NCBI GenBank assembly: GCA_024362935.1
Contig: JANCRA010000061.1
Location: 930,001 to 994,000, forward strand
Direction of reading: 5' to 3'
Origin: Setophaga petechia
Lineage: Eukaryota; Chordata; Aves; Passeriformes; Parulidae
Length of the DNA stretch: 64,000 nucleotides
Shown here: positions 23,181 to 33,397 of the stretch, piece by piece
How positions within the stretch are numbered: position 1 is the stretch's first letter
Layout: every line of letters begins with the position of its first letter
Made by a program: the position numbers and the translations under genes
The notes under the pieces: model-generated
Database searches by the model: none
The model's input: the letters and a program-made list of their open reading frames with translations, nothing else
Told to the model about the DNA's origin: nothing

Positions 23181-23864
23181 CTCTTCTGGCCTCTTTGCGG
23201 ACACGAGGAGCTGCGATCTGTGCTCGCTTTGTACCTTCAAGGCTGCCGGATGCCTTGCAGTGAAGCTGGAGTGCCTGCGCTATTCTGGTCGCTTCTGGTC
23301 CTCAGCTGAGTATTGCTGCCCGGGGCTCTATGTACGAATCACGAACGGGTCGGGACTGCTGAGGAACGCACCTCGAGCTGTTTGTTTTCCAGCATCAGTC
23401 TCATTCCATGGTTATGACAATGGGAAGATGCCAGCAGCTGACGTCCCTGGCAGCAGGCAATGAACTTAATGGTACAACTTACTTGAAAAGTCTTTTGACC
23501 AATCACACAAAGCAAAAACATATTGACAGTAGTTCTATCCAAACACTACAAGCACACGTACCATTTGTTAAAACAATGCTTGCTTATTTAAAATACTGTA
23601 CCTACTTGTAAGCCTTAAAACACAATGCACAGAGCTTCATTATTAAGCTTAGAAGGTCCTATTATCTTGCTAGAGATACTTTTCTGTAGCTTAGGGAGTC
23701 ATTCTAGCCAAGCGTTAATACACTGGTGCATCAGTATTAATCAAGTTAGGAAAAGCAGCCCAGCAGAAAACGAGTCACAGAATCCAAGTGCAAAGGGTGT
23801 TAAACTGAAGAACAACTTCAAGATATACTTCCATTTCATTTTTTACTGGATATCTGTATGATTT

Positions 23865-24115
23865 TTTAGTCATATGCAGCCTCTCATCCAGCAGCACCTC
23901 CAAGTCCTCCCCACCTTCACCTCCAAGCCTGTCTTGGTGCCAGGGCATGTCACAAACCCAAAGATGCAGGACTTGGCACTTGCCCTGGTTGAATTTGATG
24001 AGGTTCCCAGGGCCCCAGTTCCCAAGCGCGTTTTGGTCCCTCTGGATGGCATCCCAGGCCTCTGGTGTTGGCAAATTTGCTGAGGATGCACCTAATCCTA
24101 CTGTCCATGCCATCC
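23865..24115 (-). mobile_element. CR1 LINE fragment, minus strand
   Basis: The minus strand encodes the typical end of CR1 reverse transcriptase, with FNQGKCQVLHL, HQDRLGGEGGEDLEVLLDER and the following residues. It is a 5'-truncated fragment. Confidence 0.8.
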
Positions 24116-25404
24116 TTGATACAGCTCTATGCTTGAGCTTACAAACTGGGGAAATCATATAAAAGCAACATGCATCAAAAGAATTTTTCACAAAAATCTC
24201 CCATCCAGTATCACTCCTTTACCAGCTTTTAATGACTGTTTCTTTTGAATGCTTTACTATTTGGAGTCTTTTAGATCTGTAAATGGCAAACAAGTAGAGG
24301 TTCAACAGCCTTGGTGCATCCTTTTGAATCAACTTCTTTGCCTTCTCCAGACCTCCAGTTTGAACTGTTTGTTTCTGGTTTGCCCTGACTTTAGGAGACA
24401 AAGCAGAGGTCAGAGGAGCCCAGGAAAACAATTCCTGTGCCTGGGAAGAAGAGGATGATGCCTGTGAGACTTGCAGACATCGACTGGAGCGGCTGCGCTG
24501 CTGTTTACGGCCGACCCTACAGGGACAGGGTGATTCATTTACTTGCCCTGAGGGATTACAAGGAGCCAGAGCTGCTTGCTCGGCTGCAGAGAGATGGGGT
24601 CAGGCCAAAGGATAAGGATTCCCTTGGAAAGATCCTTCAGCAGGTGAGATCGTGGAGCCTGGGCCAGCAGTTCTTCCATCATGCTCTTCTGCTGTTCATT
24701 ATTTTACTACTTCCTCACCTCTTCAAATTAGAGGCTTTTCCAATTCTCCTTCAAGTTGAAGTTGCTATTTCTTTCTCATAGCCTTTCATAAGACTAACAC
24801 CTATGGAAAGATGCAGTAGCTCCTTCTGTCATTTTTATAAATTCCCCATCGATATAGGCTGTTGCTGAATTATGCAAGAATTATTCTATCAACTGGGACT
24901 CTTTCTTCTTTAGCCAGGAAAAAGCATTTTGGAACCTAGTCAAAGGACTCAAATTCAAAGTAGATGCAGATGCAGTTGATCCCACAGTGACTTTTAAGAA
25001 CTCGTTCCCTGAACCTGTGATGTTTGTTGCTGGGTTTGCCCAGGGCTGTCGCTACAGGGCTTTTTCACTCTGAAGACATTCAGAATATAATAAGAGCCAT
25101 GTTCTGCCATCCCAACTGAAGTAGCCCATTCAGATTTCTGTAGTTTGCATATATGGGTAATGAACATTTGTTTTCCTGAATGTCTGCCTGTAGGTAGCCA
25201 AGTGGAATGCAAAGGATAATTCCTTCAGTCTGAAGGAACATCTCTTTCAAACCCTTCAGACTGATTGGCCTGGCTACAGTAAAATGGATAGAGAGAATTT
25301 GAGGCTGATTCTTTCTAGGTAAGTTCAGACTTTTGGGGAAGGAAAAGAGCCTTTTTAGAAGAAAGCCTTGGGAAATGAAGCCTGGATTCTTAGAATATTC
25401 TGCC

Positions 25405-25680
25405 CCAGCAGAGGCTCTTCAGGGTCATGGAGTCCAACTGCTGGCCCCGCACAGGACACCACAAGAAGCACACCCTGTGCCCAAGAGTGTTGTTCAAACT
25501 CTTCTTGAGCTCTTGGTGCAGTGAGCACTGGCCTGGGGAGCCTGTTGCAGTGCTCAAGCGCTCTCTAGGGCACAAATGTTTTCCTGATATTCCACCTAAA
25601 GCTCCCTCAACTCAGCTTCATGCTGTTTCCTTGAGTCCTGACACTGAAGGTCTGTTTTGCCTGCAAGGAAAGAAATGTGG
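25405..25680 (-). mobile_element. CR1 LINE 3' fragment, shared by both ELL2-like copies
   Basis: The plus strand has GAGTCCAACTGCTGGCCCCG, then AAGAGTGTTGTTCAAACTCT and the CCTGGGGAGCCTGTTGCAGT box, which are reverse-complement CR1 3' sequence. The same fragment lies in copy B at about 43085-43325, so it was present before the duplication. Confidence 0.75.
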
Positions 25681-25761
25681 CAGTTGATATTTAGGCCTGG
25701 TAACTAGGGAGATAGCAAGAATAAAGGAGGAGATGGGCCAGGTGGGGGGTAGTGCTGAGAT

Positions 25762-26035
25762 GAACACCGAGATGGGTTAGGCCCAGATGGGCCCTCCCTT
25801 CCTGCAGTGCAGTTGCACAGGCTCAGCTGCAGCAGTGGTGCTGCATCCCCTCATCGAATCTGCAGTGCAGGAGGGGAGGGAGAAGTGTGTGTGTGTGTGT
25901 GGTATAAAAGAGTGGAAATTGCTGCCAGCTTGTGTCAGAGCAGGGATGTTGGCAAGGGCAGTCAGGCCTCCTGCAGCTCTGGGGCTCTGGGGCAGCTGCG
26001 GCCTTTGGAGCAGGCGTGGCAGGGCCCTGGGTCAC
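25762..26035 (+). promoter_or_regulatory. conserved intronic block with TATA box (copy A)
   Basis: The block runs from GATGAACACCGAGATGGG to GCAGGGCCCTGGGT, with a (GT)n run and GGTATAAAAGAG at about 25901. It is nearly identical to copy B at 47172-47449. A TATA box placed 20-30 bp before conserved sequence could mark an internal promoter or an old LTR. Function is inferred only. Confidence 0.4.
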
Positions 26036-26932
26036 ACTGGATACAGCCAGGGATGCTCTGTGCAAGGCTGAGGGCAAGGCTGGCCTTGCAGGGGAGCAGT
26101 GCAGTCAGGCCTGTGCTGGGGCTCTTGCCAGCAAATGTCACTGGGCGGAAGGCAGCAGTGCAGGCTACTGCTTCTCACGTGCCTCTCAAAATGTTGCAAG
26201 CCATCTGCAGTTTTCTTTTCAAAATTATCCTGCATACCAGTCATGTGCATGTAGCCTAGGATGCGTCCTTGGCACAAGTTGTTGTCCCTCCTGGTACTGA
26301 ATTTCAACGTGTTAAAAATTTACTGCTTGTAAATATTAATCTCAGGATGGTTTAAATTGTTTATTCCCATGGGGAGGGAGATTTTGTCATCCAAAAAGAA
26401 CCAGGTCTTCAGGCCTAGAGGAGCAGAAGCATTGGTGTGGGAGAGGGAAGTGGTACTTATTATGCTCATTGCCACTTCATCTTGGATTTGTGTCATGAGC
26501 TTGATAAACCACACTTGTGTTGATTTGAGGGAGAAAGGATTGAAGAAGTTTTGACTGCCATCAGTGCCTTTAAGCATTAATGAGTTTTGGGCTCTTTAGG
26601 AACTGATGTGATTTGTGGTATTGTTGTTGTGATTTCAGACTTGTCTAGAGTTTGTTTTTAGGTCTGTATTACAACAACTTCAGTTTGCAAACTTCCTAGA
26701 AGTGTGGTGGCTCACACAGAAAAATAGCTCAAAACTCAAACTGAGAGTATTTTTACAGTTTTCCATGAATAAAACAACCTGGCCAGGCTTGGTAACTTCT
26801 GAGTGTGCCTCAAGGCTCTTTGAAAGCAAAGGTCATGAAATTCTAAACTCTGCAGAAATGTTGGCATGCCCTAATTTTCTTTTGATCTTTCTTTCTTAGG
26901 GTAGTCCAGACTTCTCTGAGATGAAGAGCAGG

Positions 26933-27314
26933 TGTTGAAGAAGGGAGACGTGACACCAGATGGTTCATCAACGTAGCTCGATTTATTGATCTCCATTGAC
27001 AGGTTAAATACACTTCTTAATTAGTCTCATACATATTGCAAAAGCTGAGCTCATTATTGGTCAGAAGGCATTTGCGTCAATACCTGCAACATAGTTATAT
27101 TTCTGCAACGTAGTTATATTTCTATATTCCTGTTGTTCACTAGCTATGATTCCTACAGCACGTCTGCTAGGTTCAGGCCAAGTTGTTTTGCTGACAGATT
27201 TATTCTGTATCCTGAAGTTACTCTTGCCCTTTGCTCTAGTTACTGCCTATATTGATCAAGTTGTAGTTGTTGTGGCCTTCCTCCTCGAGCCACTCAGCAA
27301 TCATGCTCTCTACA
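26933..27314 (-). mobile_element. 3' LTR of the ERV
   Basis: 382 bp, TG...CA on the minus strand, near-identical to 31518-31899. A purine-rich tract, read on the minus strand as GAAAAACGGGGGAAA (plus-strand 27315-27330), lies at its inner edge, as expected for the polypurine tract. Confidence 0.93.
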
Positions 27315-27720
27315 TTTCCCCCGTTTTTCTGTCTGAACAAGCAAATCAGTCTTCCATGTTCTTTCAATCATATTCTGCATTATGTTTTGAATACAACTGC
27401 AAGCACAAGGCAAAATTAACAGTAGCAATAAAATCACTCTTAATAACCCTATCACATGTAACCATGGCCTAAGTCCCAAACTTCTTAACCATTCATCGAT
27501 TCCTAGCTCTTTTTCCTCCTTCAACTTACGGAGTCTTTCTCGACGCTCTTTAATCTTGCTGTGAATTGAAACAGAGTGATCAGAAAGGTTCATACAACAC
27601 ATTCTTTCAAACTCCTTACAGCCGTGGCCTTGCGCTAAAAGCAAAAATCTATAGCAGCTTTATTCTAAAGCATTGCATAATAAGCATTTTACACATCTAT
27701 AGTAAGCATATCTAAAATCT
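27315..27720 (-). pseudogene. env: ERV env transmembrane subunit fragment
   Basis: The minus strand gives the loop CKEFERMCC (C-x6-C-C), a charged region and a hydrophobic anchor (LLRVILLLLLILPCACSC) ending inside the 3' LTR. The upstream part of the transmembrane subunit is out of frame. Related to the fragment at 0.55-1.1 kb. Non-functional. Confidence 0.75.
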
Positions 27721-28405
27721 GTGATTTTTTATTCTATCTGTTTTGTGAAGTTTCTTATCTGCCATACTTCTAGGTAAAGTAGTTGCTACTACTACTTAAT
27801 GCAGCTTAGTCTAAAAACCTAAATTCTTTATGTTTAACTATTACTTGTGTTTTACACCCTTACATTAGGAAAGATACATTAAAATGGAACAGTGATAGTT
27901 TTCTCAAATAATATGCCCCCTCTGTGCTTGCTGGTATGCCATTCCAGAGCTGAGTCTAAGTTAGCTCCATTTTACTTTATTCTTATTTAAATCTTGGGCA
28001 TTTAAGGGTTCAAAGCTTAACCTACTCCCCCCTTGCGGGTTGCCTGCGAGGCTGGCATTTGCACTCTCAAAGAGATCTAACTCCTCTTGGGGAAAGTCCA
28101 GGGATGTGTTCAAGGACAATATGAACTCACACTGCTGGCATCCATCCTGTTTGCTTTGATGTTGGCAACGGGCCGAAAAAGACAAGTTTTTTACATAAAC
28201 TACTACTGTTCCCAAAAACCACTAAATTCCCCTGGAAACCAAACAGGTGAATTTATAAAACAAGTTTGAAAAAGATTAGTAACTCTTCTTAAACTAAGGC
28301 AAAGCAATGATTGATTAACTCTTGTAATCTGATCAAGCACTGATTTGGTTCTTTGTTGGGATCTCTGCTAATTGGCCTTATCACGGAATGCTGTGTTATG
28401 GGTAC

Positions 28406-29022
28406 TGTGAAAAATGCTTGTATTTTATGATTGGCTTTTTGCAAATACCAAAATGAACACTATATGTGTTGTGTTAGGAAGTAATGCTGTATTAATTCTC
28501 TTAAGTACTGTGTTAAATATAGTTCTAAGTTATAGAAATCATTAAAATAGAAACTATGCTATGTAAGATGCTTTGTTAAACAGAAAGGCCTTGTAGTGAG
28601 ATAGCAGCTACAGGACACATAAATCTTTCTGAGAAAGGAAATTTACTGCCTTCTTATCAGAAGAAACTAACTTTTTTCCCGCTTTGAAGGCACTGTTAGG
28701 ATTAGAAGGAAGAAGTTAACACTAACCAGACAGAATCCTTTGTTTGAATGGAATCCATGCAGCATGTATGAAGTGTATAAGTATGCAACAGGCCATTGTT
28801 TTGAAGGGTTAATTCTTTGTTAACATGTATCCTTCTTCGGGCTCGTGATGCCCAGGAAAAAGTACTTGGATGTCTGCAACTCTTTGCTTTTATTGTCTCA
28901 TATTGTCTTGCTTTAAATTGTCCAAATTACTATAACTCTAGTTGTATTAGTATTTTTATAACCATTTTATTACTATTAAACTTTTAATAATTTCAAAAGC
29001 AAGTGATTTGTATTTTTTCACA
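28406..29022 (+). mobile_element. solo LTR nested inside the ERV
   Basis: The block begins TGTGAAAAATG and ends TTTTTTCACA, which are inverted-repeat ends. It is AT-rich, with TATAAG near 28777 and ATTAAA near 28975. It resembles a distinct passerine LTR family. No convincing target duplication was found. About 27.9-28.3 kb and 29.0-29.4 kb around it are degraded retroviral internal sequence without a long frame. Confidence 0.6.
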
Positions 29023-29497
29023 ATTATACTAATTATCTGTACTTTGCAGAGACAATATGAGACTTACTCTGAGCTGTAACCCTTTCAAAGATATGCTTTA
29101 GTTCTTAACAATAACAAATTAGGACCTTTTGCTCAGGTGTTTTAAAAAGCTCTAAAGCTAGATTGACTCTTAATCTTGTTTGTCCTTGTAGCTCTCTCTG
29201 CTAGTCGTTAAAATTATGGTTAAACACGCACTTGTTACACTACAATTCACATACTACAGACTGTTCTATCGAAAAAGTTTTACCACACACCTGCAATACA
29301 AAGTTACTCAAGCAGCACAATACAGGATATTACAGTCAAGACATTTTTGACCCGCCGGACCCCGAATGTAAAATTCTAACAGCGACCCAAACAGTTGTAA
29401 CCAGTCCCCCAAAGGTCCGGCAGCAGGCCACAGTCCCGTTGACAGCCTTTGAGTGTCCTTTCAGCTGTAACAGCAGCAGTCGCAGCTTTCTTGTCAG

Positions 29498-29986
29498 TCA
29501 CTGCATCAAGAACAGGCTTAGTCCATCCGGCAGGTACCCACACAGCCCCTGTATCCAAATTAGGATCTTTTGCAACCAAGTCGGTGCTCCAAAGAGGTAT
29601 TTGGGACCGTGCCAAATTGTCAGGTCTATAGACAACTCTGGGTCCTGCCGATAAACTTGTCCTTGAGTAACACAGTGCATAATTTGCTGAAAAATGTGCT
29701 GCTGCTCCGGAGTAATACAGATCGGACTTGTCAGGTGTGTTCCTTTAAGAAGTGAATATAAACCATCCAGCAGCCTGTTCGATATTCCAAACAATAGCTC
29801 CTTGTTAATTTGAAGTGGTGGAAAGGGAGTGTATACCATAACTATAATTTTCCCGGTAAAATCCACAATAATAACTCCAGGTAAAACAAATAATCCAAGT
29901 ATAGAGGAATCCACATTAATAACTCCAGGTAAAACAAATAATCCAAGTATAGAGGCAGATGATCTCCTTAAAAGCAGTGCATCCAT
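29498..29986 (-). pseudogene. pol: ERV pro/pol remnant: dUTPase-like segment joined to RT connection
   Basis: The minus-strand frame starts with dUTPase-type sequence (ASILGLFVLPGVINVD, then F-T-G-K-I) and continues, after a deletion, into RT thumb/connection-like sequence (LTSPICITPEQQHIFQQI, DPELSIDLTIW). The polymerase active-site region is absent. A 48-bp unit is tandemly duplicated here (29860-29907 and 29908-29955). Confidence 0.65.
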
Positions 29987-30146
29987 TGCTTGACCTTGTA
30001 TAACAATAGGTCCTTTAACCTCGTCAGGATGTTTTTCGTGGGTGCGGAGTCATCAGCGTGATTTCATCAGCATCGAGTTCCAGATCCTCAACGTTCTGCA
30101 GGGGTGCTGGCCATTGCCGTAGGAGCTCGGAGAGGTGCAAGAGCCG

Positions 30147-31316
30147 CTAATACCTGCGCTTGGGAAACCCTTGCCTGCTCCTGGCCTTAACCCCAGCTGT
30201 TTGATAGCAGCTACCAAGAATGCTTTTGATCCTACCGGCATGCATCTGAGCTATTCCCCCTAATGCCTCTTTTATGGCCCAATTTGCACCTAACGTGTTA
30301 AGCACATTCCTCGCAGCCTGCCTGCTGTCCTGAAGAGCACACTGTTTCAACATAGCCTCTGCCGTATAATCACGTACCCCTACTTTCTCTATCGCGGCAG
30401 CAACTTGATCTATAAACAAACCAAAAGATTCTTCCTGGCCCTGCTTAATTCCACATGCTTTTACTCTGTCTATAGCCAGTCTAACCAATCTCATCGCCTC
30501 TTGGTACTTATCTGGTTCTGTCAGAGCCTGAGTTTCGGTACAAAGAAACACTCCTAGCCCTATAAATTCATCAGCTGTCACTCCAACCTGACTAACTCCC
30601 GACTGCAACTTCGATAACAGCTTCCAGTCCAGAGCAGTTGTTATTGCTCGCAGACCTCCCCCCGCCTGAGTTGGAAAAGTCACCGGGCATGTTATTTGTG
30701 TAGCCGCATTAATTGCAACATCCCCTTTCTCCAAGCCTTCTTTCGCCAGCACAGCCCAAGCCTCCCCCCGTCCCGTGGCAGTGGCCCCCGCTAGGTTGCT
30801 TTCCGCCCCAGGGATCGGCTCACTGCTCAGAGGGAGGGCAGCTGGGGCCGGTTTTGGCCATGAATCATTCTCTCCGGGGGGTGCAGACGGCTCACTCACT
30901 GCCTCGGTACCAGAATTAAAAGGCGGTGGTGCCGGAGGAGGCAAAGACACCCTATTAAACACAGGGGGTAATATAGTGTCTTGGGATAAATCTCCCTCAT
31001 AGGTTCTGTTTTTCGTATAAGCAGCAAATGCCTGCACCGCTGCTTTCTGTTCTGCCTGATACTGCAGAAACTCATTACGAATCACTCTCCAAAGTTTTCC
31101 TATCTTTTCAGCTGTCCTATCATTACGAATCACTCTCCAAAGTTTTCCTATCTTTTCAGCTGTCCTATCATCATCTAAAGTATGAGGGTTAACAAAACAG
31201 CCCTTAGCATATCCCCATGCTAGTAATCCTAGTAATTCCTTTTTTAAATCTACCCCTTTAATTCCCCTTTTTTCTAACCCAGCTGTAAATAAATCATATG
31301 CTGCTTGCCTGTCCAT
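30147..31316 (-). CDS. gag: ERV gag polyprotein (matrix to capsid), open 389-codon frame
   Basis: The frame starts with a matrix-like region (MDRQAAYDLFTAGLEK), has a proline-rich middle and then a capsid domain (PVTFPTQAGGGLRAI) with a major-homology-region-like QGQEESFGLFIDQVAAAIEK. The frame is open, but the zinc-finger nucleocapsid part is not seen, so gag is truncated. A 48-bp perfect tandem duplication (31074-31121, 31122-31169) repeats the 16 residues DRTAEKIGKLWRVIRN in frame. Confidence 0.85.
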   Translation of the reverse strand: MDRQAAYDLFTAGLEKRGIKGVDLKKELLGLLAWGYAKGCFVNPHTLDDDRTAEKIGKLWRVIRNDRTAEKIGKLWRVIRNEFLQYQAEQKAAVQAFAAYTKNRTYEGDLSQDTILPPVFNRVSLPPPAPPPFNSGTEAVSEPSAPPGENDSWPKPAPAALPLSSEPIPGAESNLAGATATGRGEAWAVLAKEGLEKGDVAINAATQITCPVTFPTQAGGGLRAITTALDWKLLSKLQSGVSQVGVTADEFIGLGVFLCTETQALTEPDKYQEAMRLVRLAIDRVKACGIKQGQEESFGLFIDQVAAAIEKVGVRDYTAEAMLKQCALQDSRQAARNVLNTLGANWAIKEALGGIAQMHAGRIKSILGSCYQTAGVKARSRQGFPKRRY

Positions 31317-31496
31317 TTTTATGCGTCGACGCTGTTGCGGCTCTCCAGCTTTGGCAGCACGTACGGCCCAAAACCACCGATGTGATCTTTGGGGGTGCTA
31401 TCCCTTCGTTCAGCACTGCTCTGGCCGCTTCGGAGCCCGACCCAACTTCTCCAACCGATGGCGTGTCCTTCCCCCCTTTTTTTTATGCGAGAGGGG

Positions 31497-31514
31497 TGAC
31501 GTCCGGGGTCACCA
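31497..31514 (-). other. retroviral primer-binding site
   Basis: On the minus strand, TGGTGACCCCGGACGTC follows the 5' LTR after three bases. It resembles the tRNA-Trp primer site of avian leukosis-type viruses with one extra G. Confidence 0.65.
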
Positions 31515-31517
31515 TTT

Positions 31518-31899
31518 TGTTGGAGAAGGGAGACGTGACACCAGATGGTTCATCAACGTAGCTCGATTTATTGATCTCCATTGACAGGTTAAATACACTT
31601 CTTAATTAGTCTCATACATATTGCAAAAGCTGAGCTCATTATTGGTCAGAAGGCATTTGCGTCAATACCTGCAACATAGTTATATTTCTGCAACATAGTT
31701 ATATTTCTATATTCCTGTTGTTCACTAGCTATGATTCCTACAGCACGTCTGCTAGGTTCAGGCCAAGTTGTTTTGCTGACAGATTTATTCTGTATCCTGA
31801 AGTTACTCTTGCCCTTTGCTCTAGTTACTGCCTATATTGATCAAGTTGTAGTTGTTGTGGCCTTCCTCCTCGAGCCACTCAGCAATCATGCTCTCTACA
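31518..31899 (-). mobile_element. 5' LTR of the ERV
   Basis: 382-bp partner of 26933-27314. The two differences I see are at the fifth base after TGTT (A or G) and in CAACGTAG versus CAACATAG. The AGCAGG at 31900-31905 repeats the bases before the 3' LTR. Confidence 0.93.
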
Positions 31900-32153
31900 A
31901 GCAGGTGCCAGTACCTCCACAAAAAGCTGTTCCACATGCAGCAATGAGTGTCCGAATTTGGCCAGCAGCAAGTGGAGTCCTGGCACCAGTCGTCTGCATC
32001 TGCAAGAGAACATCAATGAACTTCGGCTTTTTTGTTTGAAAAGAAGATTAGTTGTTTTAGGATTCTTCAAGTTAGGAATAAGCAGAAGATTATTTGTTAA
32101 AAACGTAGGCTTAGTTCTTGTAGGAATATAGAAGTTAGTATTGAACTTTAGTA

Positions 32154-32159
32154 ATAAAC
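32154..32159 (+). terminator. polyadenylation signal of ELL2-like copy A
   Basis: AATAAA in the 3'UTR-like sequence, collinear with 49692-49697 in copy B. Confidence 0.6.
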
Positions 32160-33320
32160 AAATTGCATGATTGCTAACTCCTTCTCTTATTGTCACTTAT
32201 ATTATATTTGGAGTGTCTTTCTTCTGGTCAATTCTTCTCTTCAAGACGCAGGTTTGTCCATTGAATGAGTTCTCTCAGTAGAGGGTGGAGGCCCAAAACC
32301 TCTTCTATCAAGTTGTGCACATTTGAAGAAAAGGTTGCAGCAAATGGAAATTCTTTATGATTAGAATAAGCCTGTTTTCCAAACTTTCTTGTTAGTTTAG
32401 GATCTTTGCCTTAAGTTGTGCAAGGTGTAGAAGTTTGGACAATCCTGTGCCCAAATCACCTTGTTCTGGAGAGTTCCAGAGGAGTGCACATGGGCTGCTC
32501 TAAGGTGTCAGCTGAAGCAGCTCTCAGGACAGCTTGTAAATCATGGCCTCACCTTGTCAGTGAGCCAAGGAATATCCAGGTCTTTTACAAGAGTTCTGTA
32601 AAACAGATGGAGAAGTGTTGGAGACAAGGTACTTCGGTGGGTTTTCAAGAGAAATTGGTTTCAAGTGTCCCTTTGGAAATGCTGTCCATTTCTTTGCATA
32701 TTTTAAACTACTCTTTCACAACCAGCCTTTCTAGAGAGACATAGATGTTGATACCTGCATAGACCTACGAGGACTTCAATGTCTAGTCCTTTTCCTAAGT
32801 TTCCTGCCATTTATTTAGTTAGCTGACATGGTGGAGGTGTTACCAGCAAAGCCATAACCTTTTTTGGGAAAGAATATGAAATTGACTGAAGGAGGGTAAC
32901 ATTTGGGACTATTCAGTAGGGCTGTGAATGCCTCTTTCTTCGTGGACAGTATTCTACAAATTCCACAATTGTTTCCATGCAATGATGTTGAGCCCCCATG
33001 CCTGAAATTTCTTGAGGTGTTTTGTGATTGAGCAGCTGTGCTGACGTTGCCCTTCTGTTCTCCTTCAAGTGAAGTTCAACAAAATGTCACCTCTTAAACC
33101 CTTACACTTGGGTGCTTTTTTGCCAGGACCAGGGGTTGTTCCTACAGCTCTGCAGTGCAGCAGCCCCAGGAACACTGCCGTGGGGGGCATGGGGTGAATT
33201 GTGCTGGGGAGCCTCCCCTTGGCCTGGTGGCTGCTGCTGGTTGACAGAACGTGCAGGAGTGCTGCTGGCCAAAGTGTGGGCTGAGACTGAGGATTTTACA
33301 TAGTTACTCCTTGATGGCTC
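32160..33320. other. 3' flank of copy A, duplicated downstream of copy B
   Basis: Sequence such as GAGGAGTGCACATGGGCTGC and GGGGCATGGGGTGAATTGTG recurs at about 51352-52160. No gene is supported. It marks the right end of the segmental duplication. Confidence 0.75.
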
Positions 33321-33397
33321 ATCTTGCCTTTTATGGAATTTCTTGAAACTAATTCTACACATCAAAAAAAAAGTTATATTTTCATGCCTTTGAAAGT

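Larger units (their letters stand above)
26933..31899 (-). mobile_element. young, internally deleted endogenous retrovirus with two LTRs
   Basis: The minus-strand element runs from the 5' LTR (31518-31899) through primer-binding site, gag, a dUTPase-like part of pro, an RT connection fragment, an env transmembrane end and a purine tract to the 3' LTR (26933-27314). A 6-bp target duplication AGCAGG flanks it (26927-26932 and 31900-31905). The LTRs are 382 bp each and by eye differ at two positions. Most of pol and the env surface part are missing, and another LTR sits inside. The gag-to-dUTPase order and the 6-bp duplication point to an alpha/beta-retrovirus-like (ERVK-type) element. Confidence 0.9.
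24395..31947 (+). pseudogene. ELL2-like elongation factor pseudogene (copy A), split by an ERV
   Basis: Recognisable exons are 24395-24643 (ELL segment GRPYRDRVIHLLALRDYKE, 83 codons, phase 0), 25194-25318 (VAKWNAKDNSFSLKEHLF) and the last exon, cut into 26900-26932 and 31906-31947 by the ERV. Against copy B, the segments holding exons 3-5, exon 6 and exon 7 are missing, about 3.8 kb, 1 kb and 0.1 kb. Joining exon 2 to the last exon shifts the frame, and the last exon has a TGA at 31945-31947, eight codons early. ELL proteins stimulate RNA polymerase II elongation, but this copy cannot make one. Its polyadenylation signal remains (32154). Confidence 0.85.
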
